Positions 10,401 through 16,223 of a stretch of 16,223 bases of DNA are shown here, one piece after another. Every line of letters starts with the position of its first letter. The stretch's first letter is position 1. The stretch comes from Thalassiosira profunda (taxonomy: Eukaryota; Bacillariophyta; Thalassiosirophyceae; Thalassiosirales; Thalassiosiraceae), in NCBI GenBank assembly GCA_036939355.1, contig JALLAP010000386.1, forward strand, positions 1 to 16,223, read 5' to 3'. Below the pieces are notes generated by a model. The model had not been told where the DNA came from, did not search any database, and worked only from the letters and a program-made list of their open reading frames with translations. The translations under genes and the position numbers were made by a program.

Positions 10401-10402
10401 CA

Positions 10403-10419
10403 TACGTAGGAAATAGTAC
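10403..10419 (+). repeat. Repeat terminus motif (TACGTAGGAAATAGTAC)
   Basis: A one-mismatch copy of the consensus, followed by ATTTTGTGGCGGGAAA. The TGGCGGGAA is shared with the copy at 11506. It marks the left edge of a GC-rich block (10430-11150) that includes a run of 13 G at 10646-10658. Confidence 0.75.
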
Positions 10420-10429
10420 ATTTTGTGGC

Positions 10430-11500
10430 GGGAAATCTCGGTTTGCACAGGAAAAATGAACGTCGGCGGGCATGGCCGGCGTGGAGCGCTGTGTTGCCGG
10501 TTTGCAGCGGCCGGCCGGACTGGCCGAGGATTCTGATGAAAATCCGTCGACAGCAGAGGCGGCGACTTGCCGGGTTGGGCGAGCGTCTACTCCGCCCAGA
10601 CCGTCAACAGCGCCAATCTAGGGGATATTTATGGACGTTCTGGCCGGGGGGGGGGGGGCAATTCCGGCGCGGCGCCGGAGGCCGCCTCGAGGGCGGGGGA
10701 TCTGAGGTTGAGCGAGGCTTTTCACGGCCATCAACGCTCCCTCGAAAGCCGCGGCCGAAAGTGGCGGAGACGACGCCCTGCATGTGAACCCGCCCCACCA
10801 TCTCGAAGGATACACCCCCGGCGACGCTCCGCCGTCCATCAGTCCGGTCCGATTCGGCCGACCGGCGCGGTGCAACGGCGGCGGATCTACCTTCATCACG
10901 ACTGTCCACGACACCGCCATGGGCAATCGGAAAAGTTGGCCTCCCCGACCAAGCGGAGGTCCACCCGCCGGTGACCCAGCCGCATCCGCCCCCTCCTCTT
11001 GCCAACACCAACACATATGGATGGTCGGAATCGCCCAACACCGCCGGTGGGGCCCTCATGGCCTTCACAACAATTGCAAACCTCCATCATCACCCCGGGT
11101 TTTTGAGGTCCGATCCGGTGGCTACCGGTAGCCAGAGGGCCCCTCAAACGACCTCCACCCCCAAATCAACGTTGCCGATTCCTCGGTACACCTCTTGGCG
11201 ATGTTGTTTGCGCCTTGGATTGACGGCAGAGCATCGTTTATCCAAGATTTGCTGACCTTCCTGACCGGGTAAATATCAACGCCGGGAGTTTGTTGACTGT
11301 TGAGTTAGAAGTGTTGTCTGTAACCTAGTAACGGCCCCCCCACAATTTCCAACACCAGTTACACCATTGCAAAGGGCATGTATTAAGCTTTCATAAACAC
11401 CGCCACTAACGCCTACTGAGACCTTATATTGAGGCCGCCATGGCCGTCTACTTTTGGGTGTGATGCATGTTTGATCTCAGGTCTGCATAGGATTCTAGGA
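10430..11500. other. GC-rich spacer, no confirmed gene
   Basis: Frames at 10604-11068 (minus), 10618-11016 (minus) and 10567-10974 (plus) overlap and are Gly/Pro/Arg-rich without known domains. From 11260 to 11500 the sequence is balanced in composition and I see nothing in it. Confidence 0.4.
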
Positions 11501-11505
11501 AAATG

Positions 11506-11558
11506 TACGTAGGAATTAGTACAAATTTGGCGGGAAGAGTTTGAGGTCTTCAAGATGG
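11506..11558 (+). repeat. Extended repeat terminus, exact consensus with TTTGGCGGGAA
   Basis: It starts with the exact motif TACGTAGGAATTAGTAC (11506-11522), then AAATTTGGCGGGAAGAGT and TTGAGGTCTTCAAGATGG. The same order, inverted, occurs at 14047-14112, so the conserved terminus is at least 50 bp long. Confidence 0.85.
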
Positions 11559-11784
11559 CTCTCTGCTGTTGCACACACTACCCCTCAACAATCTAATGCA
11601 AGGGACTGTTGCTTGGAATTTTAGAATGGTGAAAAAAAAAATAGGAGAAAACTAGGTTTCTAGAGCGGTTTAGGCAAAAGGAGGTCTTTTGGAGGTTGTA
11701 GGCAGGAAAGGGGTTTAAAAACTTCAAACCTCACTAATGCACCCGTTAAAGCGGGTTCGCAGCAATGCCATCCGCAACCAGCGT

Positions 11785-11990
11785 TCAATATCTGCCTGGG
11801 GGTTTCACGAAGATGAATGTAATACCCTCGATTGTCCCAGCGCAATGGGAATCCGAATGGGCAGTGATCAATGCAGATGCAGTACTTTTCTCTCTCCGGT
11901 ATCCATGTTTGTATGAGAATTGTTTGTAGTTTTCTCCGCCACGAGTGAAAACAACAGGTGGTCCACCTTTCCTGACTCCTATTTGATGTG
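11785..11990 (-). pseudogene. Possible decayed coding remnant, family unknown
   Basis: The minus-strand frame reads QIGVRKGGPPVVFTRGGENY and continues YKQFSYKHGYRREK, which looks protein-like and less biased than the surrounding frames. A one-base shift continues as KYCICIDHC and then RWDNRGYYIHLRE. The spacing of aromatic and Cys residues vaguely recalls DNA-binding fingers of MULE-type transposases (FLYWCH), but the expected W-x-C and H-x-H residues do not line up. I cannot name it with confidence. Confidence 0.2.
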
Positions 11991-12064
11991 GCTCTTTGCC
12001 GCCGGCGGTCGTGGCTCCGGCCGGCGGCCTTCCGGTCCGGCGATCGCGCGGGCGGCCCGGGGAG

Positions 12065-12116
12065 ACGCCGGTCAATACGGTCCGCTTGGGGGACGCCGGT
12101 GGTTTGGGTGCTCGCC
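12065..12116 (+). repeat. 52-bp dispersed GC-rich repeat, copy 2
   Basis: Matches 2151-2202 with about four differences. Here it runs straight into a tandem repeat, whereas the first copy runs into a family terminus. Confidence 0.8.
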
Positions 12117-12165
12117 GGTCAAGAGGCGGCGTTGGTTTGGGTGCTCGCCGGTCAAGAGGCGGCGT
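12101..12165 (+). repeat. 33-bp tandem duplication
   Basis: Units at 12101-12133 and 12134-12165 both read GGTTTGGGTGCTCGCCGGTC then AAGAGGCGGCGT. The first half of the first unit is the end of the 52-bp dispersed repeat, so the duplication is local and recent. Confidence 0.9.
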
Positions 12166-12340
12166 AGGGCCGGCGCCCCGGCGGCCACGGCCATGACGGT
12201 GAAGAGTTGCAAAGTTTTGGTTGGACGACGGCCGGCTGAAAAGTAGACTATTTTAGCATTTTAATAGGACACAGAGACACTTTTCGTGATGCAAAATCCC
12301 AAGTAGGTACAAAGATTTCTAAGTACATACACAGTGCCGC

Positions 12341-12346
12341 TTTAAT
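12341..12346 (-). promoter_or_regulatory. Candidate polyadenylation signal ATTAAA, overlapping a repeat terminus
   Basis: ATTAAA lies about 50 nt downstream of the PP1 stop on the minus strand. It overlaps the edge of a TACGGTAGGAATT repeat end, so the signal may have come with the element. A second ATTAAA lies at 12260-12265, about 130 nt past the stop. Which one is used cannot be told from sequence alone. Confidence 0.35.
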
Positions 12347-12356
12347 TCCTACCGTA
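12344..12356 (-). repeat. Repeat terminus motif in the PP1 3' flank (AATTCCTACCGTA)
   Basis: The CCGTA variant of the family terminus lies about 40-50 bp beyond the PP1 stop codon, probably within the 3' UTR, and overlaps an ATTAAA on the PP1 sense strand. Confidence 0.65.
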
Positions 12357-12395
12357 AAAACATGCTCATACCAAACAGTCTTGAATCTCTTGGAT

Positions 12396-13517
12396 TCACC
12401 TTGCACTGGGACGTCCAGGAGTCCCCGGTCTGCCGTAGCCAGATCTTTGTTGCTGCGCACTTGCGGGCTTGAGAATTTGAAACGAGCACATGAGCGTGTC
12501 ATCTACAGTCATCATCGCCCCCGCATTGTCAAATTCGCCACAGTAGTTGGGTGCTGAAAATACTGTCACTAGCTCCCTGCCAGCAAAAAATTCATAGCCG
12601 TCTTCGACAACCTGATGCGCTCGAACAACAAGGTCTAGGTCATGGCGACGAAGGAATTGACGGACAACATCCCCCCCAAAAGTGAACGAGACACCCCGGT
12701 CATTCTCGTTCCAGCCCTGTTATGTGAAGGTGTGGGATAAGAAAAAAGAAACCTTCCCAGCAGGACAAAGAACTGTATCAGAAACTTACTGTAATGGAGG
12801 GATCAGGGTCTGCCCAAAGAATGTCACAGAGAAGGCCTGTGTCAGGAACGTCACATGGCCTTGCTATGTTCGCTATCTGTTCCATCTGGCTCAGCTCTGG
12901 ACTCAAGCCACCATGCATGCAGATGATTTTGTCGTCTATGACAGCTGTGCAAGGCAAACAGTTGAAGGTGTTGCAAAAAGCCTTCCAAAGTTTCACACTA
13001 AAGCGGCGACGGCACTCGTCATAAAACCCATATATTCTATTTATGCCAGCGCATTCATGGTTGCCTCGGAGAATGAAAAAGTTTTCTGGATACTTGATTT
13101 TATATGCGAACAAAAGGCAGACAACCTCAAGGGATTGTTTACCTCGGTCAACATAGTCCCCAAGGAACAAATAATTCGCCTGAGAGGAAAACAAAGTAGT
13201 CAGTCAGTGAGGCCGCGCGGCAAGGAAGCAATAGACAAGTAGGTCACCTCAGGTGGAAATCCCCCATACTCAAACAAACGCAAAAGATCTGTGTATTGGC
13301 CATGTATGTCACCACAAATCTTTATAGGCGCACCCAACTCCAAGAGCATAGGCTGACTCAGTAAAACTTCTCGCGCTTGATTGCATAGGTTGGTCGCATC
13401 ATGAACGCTAATATCTACTGGTGTCCCAGGCTTCTTATTCCTGGCTGACAGGAGATTGTCGATAATCCCATCAATCCATGACTCGTCCGAAGGAGCATTG
13501 CTGTTTTGGCGCAACAT
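12396..13517 (-). CDS. Serine/threonine protein phosphatase PP1 catalytic subunit, three exons
   Basis: The metal-dependent phosphatase removes phosphate from Ser/Thr; PP1 normally acts with regulatory subunits in nucleus and cytoplasm. Exons read on the minus strand are 13517-13248, 13179-12790 and 12716-12396, with introns of 68 bp (GTGACC...CTCTCAG) and 73 bp (GTAAGT...AACAG), both phase 0. The joined product is 326 aa, close to the usual 330. Visible motifs are GDIHGQY (res. 69-75), [62 protein letters not shown] and [16 protein letters not shown], so all metal ligands and catalytic Arg/His residues are present. The C-terminus GRPGTPGRP resembles the CDK-site tail (TPPR) of animal PP1, supporting the TGA stop, although CAAG/GTGAAT at the stop also resembles a donor. 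The ATG at 13517 has an in-frame TAG 39 nt upstream, but that TAG sits in a pyrimidine-rich, acceptor-like context, so a further 5' exon is possible. The sequence is divergent (e.g. CMHGG for CCHGG), perhaps a lineage-specific paralogue. Confidence 0.95.
12717..12789 (-). other. PP1 intron 2 (73 bp)
   Basis: The intron has a strong GTAAGT donor after DPSIT and an AACAG acceptor before GWNENDRG. Removing it joins the PP1 frame in phase 0. The middle contains a long T-rich tract (GTTTCTTTTTTCTT). Confidence 0.9.
13180..13247 (-). other. PP1 intron 1 (68 bp)
   Basis: The intron starts GTGACC after the GGFPPE codons and ends TTTTCCTCTCAG before ANYLFLGDY. Removing it restores the PP1 sequence exactly, between two whole codons. 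The donor is non-consensus at +3 to +6, while the acceptor is strongly pyrimidine-rich. Confidence 0.9.
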
Positions 13518-13559
13518 GTTGGAACTAGCTTTCGATACAGTCTGTTGGGGTCCTAAAAG

Positions 13560-13745
13560 TTATGAGAAGAAAGTTACTCTACCTACTTCTATCGTACTCT
13601 TTACAACCTATGTAGGTACCTAGATAATAAGTAGAACTACCATACCTAAAGTTTCCTCTTTACTTATCGCACATAGGTAGGTACCTATGTATGTGAGGTA
13701 GGTAGATGATGAGAGTAGGTGTGGTAGTAGACCCGTAGATGATTT
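13560..13745. repeat. TAGGTAGGTACC-rich simple-sequence region upstream of PP1
   Basis: This region is rich in overlapping TAGG, GTAGGTA and TACCTA units, including TAGGTAGGTACCTATGTATG near 13676 and ATGTAGGTACCTAG near 13610. It forms the upstream flank of PP1 and probably carries the promoter or a 5' UTR exon. No TATA box or clear initiator was found. Confidence 0.5.
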
Positions 13746-14040
13746 ATGTACTTAAGTACCTAGAGTGGTTGCAAAATTTCGCCTTCCCTGCCCAGGACAG
13801 CAATGAAACAGCAATTTGCCGAAATTGCTCTAAATGGCCTAGTATTGGGCCGATTTACACCATTCCAAGCACATGCAGTCCTTTTCCTTTGCTTAGGCCA
13901 TTGACAGGGGGCGAACAGTAAATGGGGCCCATATTTTTTATGCCTCTATAAAATTTACTGGTTCGGCCCCTACCTTGAGAGGTAGTGTGTGCAATATTAG
14001 GATAGTGTGGCGATGTGCGGCGCCATGCGCAGGGGGTCTG
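13746..14040. other. No supported gene; small inverted repeat
   Basis: AAATGGCCTAG near 13832 is mirrored by TTAGGCCATT near 13894, giving a hairpin with an approximately 50-nt loop. Short frames on both strands show no known domain. Confidence 0.4.
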
Positions 14041-14046
14041 TACCAT

Positions 14047-14112
14047 CTCGCCACTTCTAAGACCTCATAACTCTTCCCACCAAATTCGTACTAAGTAGGT
14101 AATTCCTACATA
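14047..14112 (-). repeat. Extended repeat terminus, inverted copy of 11506-11558
   Basis: Read in reverse it gives TATGTAGGAATTA, an insertion CCTACTT, AGTACGAATTTGGTGGGAAGAG and GAGGTCTTAGAAGTGGC. This is the same order as 11506-11558. The CCTACTT insertion looks like a short local duplication. Confidence 0.8.
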
Positions 14113-14148
14113 TATTTTTGTAGAATCCTACGAACTTCTGAGTCAAAC

Positions 14149-14400
14149 ATGCAGTCTCAGCTGGACATTCTGGTCGAGTTGTTCGAACACGGCGGGCTTC
14201 GTACCAACACGAAGAAGACGCAGGTAATGATCTGCGTTCCTGGCAAGATTAGGACTCGGCTGTGGAGTGGGAGTTACTTTCCGTCGCGCTCGGGACTCAT
14301 GTCGGCAGCGCAGCGCAGTGGGAGTCACGTCTCGTGGAGTGTACGCGCTGCGGGGCTGAGCTGCAAGCGAGCGGGCTGGCGACACTGCAGACAAAAATAC
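14149..14400 (+). pseudogene. Non-LTR retrotransposon reverse transcriptase remnant
   Basis: The frame from 14149 reads LDILVELFEHGGLRTNTKKTQVMICVPGKIRTRL. This matches the segment after the catalytic YxDD box in a common non-LTR RT family (LVxLFxxxGLRTNxxKTxxMxCxPGxIxT). From about 14262 the similarity moves to another frame, VGSAAQWESRLVECTRCGAELQASGLATLQTK, which resembles the Cys-x2-Cys finger that follows RT in these elements. Its histidines are lost. The frameshift, the missing catalytic box and the missing 5' region show a dead, truncated copy. The sequence is broken off at AT-rich hairpins from 14397. It is not expected to be functional. Confidence 0.7.
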
Positions 14401-14560
14401 CACATATTCGTGGTATATTCAAAAAATTCGTATGTACCACTAATATGTGGTAATTTGGCAATATGCCGCGAATATGGTAATTTGGCAAGCCTTTTAGCGT
14501 TAGCAGGTTTTGGTAGTACGGCGAATATACGAAAGAGGCTATCCACCACGTATATGGTGG
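14397..14560. repeat. AT-rich cluster of small hairpins and direct repeats
   Basis: ATACCACATATTCGTGGTAT (14397-14416) and GTACCACTAATATGTGGTAA (14434-14453) are each self-complementary and inverted relative to one another. GAATATGGTAATTTGGCAA (14470-14488) repeats the second half of the latter. ACCACGTATATGGTGG follows at 14545-14560. The cluster interrupts the reverse transcriptase remnant. Confidence 0.65.
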
Positions 14561-14982
14561 ACCGGCACCTTTTTTTGCTAAATTAGAACAGGCGCAATCC
14601 CTTGGAAACTACGAGTTTGGCAACAAGATATTTTTGTATTTTTAGAAGTGTTCAGTTCCTACGTATGAGATACAAAATACCGGTACACATTTTTTGACAA
14701 TGTGCAAAATCAAAGGTCAAATGTTACACAAGCGGCAAAGTCGTTTCTGTCGTTGCACCAACAAATCTCTCTTCCGACACTGCTTCTTTTTCACTGTTTT
14801 TCCGTTGGTGGCCTTCCAAACCATCCAACAACAAACCGTCCGCATGCTCCAGCACACCAACACCTCGACCAACGGCCACACATCGCACAATTCCGAGGCG
14901 GTGACTGGTTTCATTTATGTGTGAACCAGCTACGTATGGAACACGTCCTGACCTTGATGTGACATGAAGAAGAGGCAAAAAC
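14561..14982. other. No recognised gene; contains a repeat terminus at 14654-14665
   Basis: AGTTCCTACGTA lies at 14654-14665 in minus orientation. Frames at 14702-14962 (plus) and 14724-14978 (minus) overlap on opposite strands and neither shows a domain I recognise. Confidence 0.4.
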
Positions 14983-15168
14983 TACGTAGGAATAAGTATG
15001 TTTAGAGTACTTTTTCCTCCGAAAATCGGCATACTTTGCGCACGGCCGCCGCCGCGTGAGCTCCTCCGACCGCTAAGCCAGGGTGATGTACCCAATGTCC
15101 AGCATGTGCTCTATGAGCACATGCCCTTGGCGTCGCCATTATTGGTGGAGGGAGCTCGGACCGCGTTA
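14983..15168 (+). repeat. Second copy of the left end of the 477-1282 element
   Basis: It starts TACGTAGGAATAAGTATG. A 47-bp stretch at 15032-15078 is identical to 527-573, followed by weaker similarity through CTTGGCGTCGCC and ATTGG-GGAGGGAGCTCGG. Beyond 15168 the copies diverge and no right end was found, so this copy is truncated or rearranged. Confidence 0.75.
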
Positions 15169-15381
15169 GGGGCTGCACTGGTAAATTGGCCCCAAAATAA
15201 TCTTGCCAAAATCCACGCCCGAGTGGCCGGGCGCCCTCTATGGAGCATAAATAACATGGCTGTGAAGTTTGGTTTGATTCTTTGGACCAGAACCTGGTCA
15301 TTTCCGCCGCTCCGTAGGGGGGTTGTTTTTGCGTCATGGTCTGGCCTTTTGACCGCGGCCGGGAAACTCTGAACCGAAAAT

Positions 15382-15398
15382 TACGTAGGAATTAGTAC
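15382..15398 (+). repeat. Repeat terminus motif, exact consensus
   Basis: TACGTAGGAATTAGTAC is identical to the copy at 11506-11522 but is followed by different sequence (TTTAAGCCAACAACCC), so different interiors share the same end. GC-rich spacer with no convincing gene follows to about 15760. Confidence 0.8.
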
Positions 15399-15863
15399 TT
15401 TAAGCCAACAACCCACACCGGTTCACCATTCCGCCGCTCCGGTAGGGCGATGGCCGCGGCGTCACCCCATGGCCATACACGCCGTCATTATCGCCGCCGC
15501 GCCGTCGAATGGGTCCTATGCGATGGGCGGACATCGAAATCCGCGGTGAAAAGGAGCCTTGTGGAGCTCTAGACCGGCCCGGCCTACGCAGTAGATGAGC
15601 CGACGATGGCGCGTCCTTCTCACGTGGGTATGCGGCCCCTACGCCACCTCGCAGCCATCCTCCGGGCCCAATACTCGGTCCGTAGCCGAATATGATCATA
15701 TCCGACGAACGGCCGCGACCGGAGCGGCGTCGGGGGGGCAGGATGGTGCCTCTAGGGGCCATCTCTCCTATTGCAAATGTAGTGGTTTCATTGATATGGC
15801 ATGGGAATGAGGAGGACAAGAGGGAATAGAACAAGTTGCAACAGTAGAACTCATTGCATTCTC

Positions 15864-15869
15864 TTTATT
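15864..15869 (-). promoter_or_regulatory. Candidate polyadenylation signal AATAAA
   Basis: It reads AATAAA on the minus strand about 30 nt beyond the TAA that closes the 15900-16148 frame. Chance occurrence is possible in this AT-richer stretch. Confidence 0.25.
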
Positions 15870-15899
15870 AGTATCAATGTAATTCACTGCTCTGCTATT

Positions 15900-16148
15900 T
15901 TATTGATCTGCCATTGTTGGTGAAAGTATCGGGCCATAGAAGTGCGGACCTGTTGATGTTTGTGCCCCGGATATGACAGGAGATGGGTGCTTTTCATCCA
16001 ATTGATCGATCCTCCTCCATTCCTCAGCGATCGAATACGTTCTCCTACCCCATATGATCGATTTGTGATGCGATTTTGCAATGTTGGGTGTCCTCATAAA
16101 GAGTAGTCCACCCAACACCAACAGGCAGCGGACGGGGGAGGAAAACAC
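15900..16148 (-). CDS. Possible terminal exon or small open frame, unknown function
   Basis: The minus-strand frame ends TAA at 15900-15902 and an AATAAA lies about 30 nt further on, at 15864-15869, as expected for a gene's 3' end. The product includes SIIWGRRTYSIAEEWRRIDQ and ends YGPILSPTMADQ. It is less biased than the frames in the GC-rich blocks but matches no family I recognise. The frame opens at 16148 without an ATG; the first ATG is at about 16096. Any upstream exon would lie beyond the window. A second frame (15884-16081) overlaps it on the same strand. Confidence 0.2.
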   Translation of the reverse strand: MFSSPVRCLLVLGGLLFMRTPNIAKSHHKSIIWGRRTYSIAEEWRRIDQLDEKHPSPVISGAQTSTGPHFYGPILSPTMADQ

Positions 16149-16223
16149 CCGGGCGCCGGAATCAAGGCAAAATGGAGGAGGTGTTGGCCAACGCCGCCCC
16201 TCCGGCCCAATAACGGCATCAAT

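Noticed and set aside
12682..13242. 186-aa plus-strand open frame
   Set aside because: It is the antisense shadow of the PP1 exons on the minus strand.
1..16223. CRISPR array, prokaryotic operon or defence system
   Set aside because: Spliced eukaryotic genes, polyadenylation signals and absence of regularly spaced repeats with unique spacers rule this out.

Overview
This is nuclear DNA from a eukaryote. It holds one intact spliced gene, for a protein phosphatase 1 (PP1) catalytic subunit, and two decayed coding fragments: a GDP-fucose O-fucosyltransferase-like sequence and the tail of a non-LTR reverse transcriptase. The rest is a dense mosaic of short inverted-repeat elements and GC-rich spacer. 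The PP1 gene has two very short GT-AG introns (68 and 73 bp). Together with the O-fucosyltransferase-like protein, this suggests a compact-intron animal or a close relative, but nothing in the window fixes the species. Base composition is patchy. AT-richer unique stretches (about 3380-4360 and 5980-6800) alternate with blocks rich in CCG/CGG and CGNCG (530-1250, 2650-3280, 6880-7450, 7620-8500, 9000-10050, 10430-11150, 15400-15760). The GC-rich blocks produce many long overlapping open frames on both strands that do not look like proteins.

Layout: 1-70, palindromic tail of an element. 477-1282, an approximately 0.8 kb GC-rich element with a TACGTAGGAAT-type end on each side. 1440-2640, scattered ends of the same family, a degenerate direct repeat with GGGGCC/GGCCCC hairpins, and a 52-bp dispersed repeat. 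2650-4360, GC-rich then unique sequence with no convincing gene. 4373-4500, two copies of a TGTAGTGTCAA palindrome. 4553-4823, a clear MITE with perfect 26-bp inverted ends. 4830-5980, no recognised gene. 5982-6801 (minus), the O-fucosyltransferase-like fragment. 7487-8655, a foldback-type element with arms of about 90-100 bp. 8660-12250, GC-rich spacer with more repeat ends and a tandem repeat. 12396-13517 (minus), the PP1 gene. 13560-14120, microsatellite-like sequence and another repeat end. 14149-14400, the reverse transcriptase remnant, followed by AT-rich hairpins. 14983-15168, a second copy of the 477-670 element end. 15382-16223, another repeat end, GC-rich spacer and a possible minus-strand terminal exon with AATAAA.

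The most unusual feature is a short motif, TACGTAGGAATTAGTAC and its reverse complement, occurring at about 15 places in 16 kb in both orientations. In several copies it continues into shared sequence, including an E2F-like TTTGGCGGGAA, so it looks like the terminus of a non-autonomous transposable element family that has colonised this locus. One copy lies in the probable 3' UTR of the PP1 gene and may supply its polyadenylation signal. The genes do not form an obvious functional cluster.
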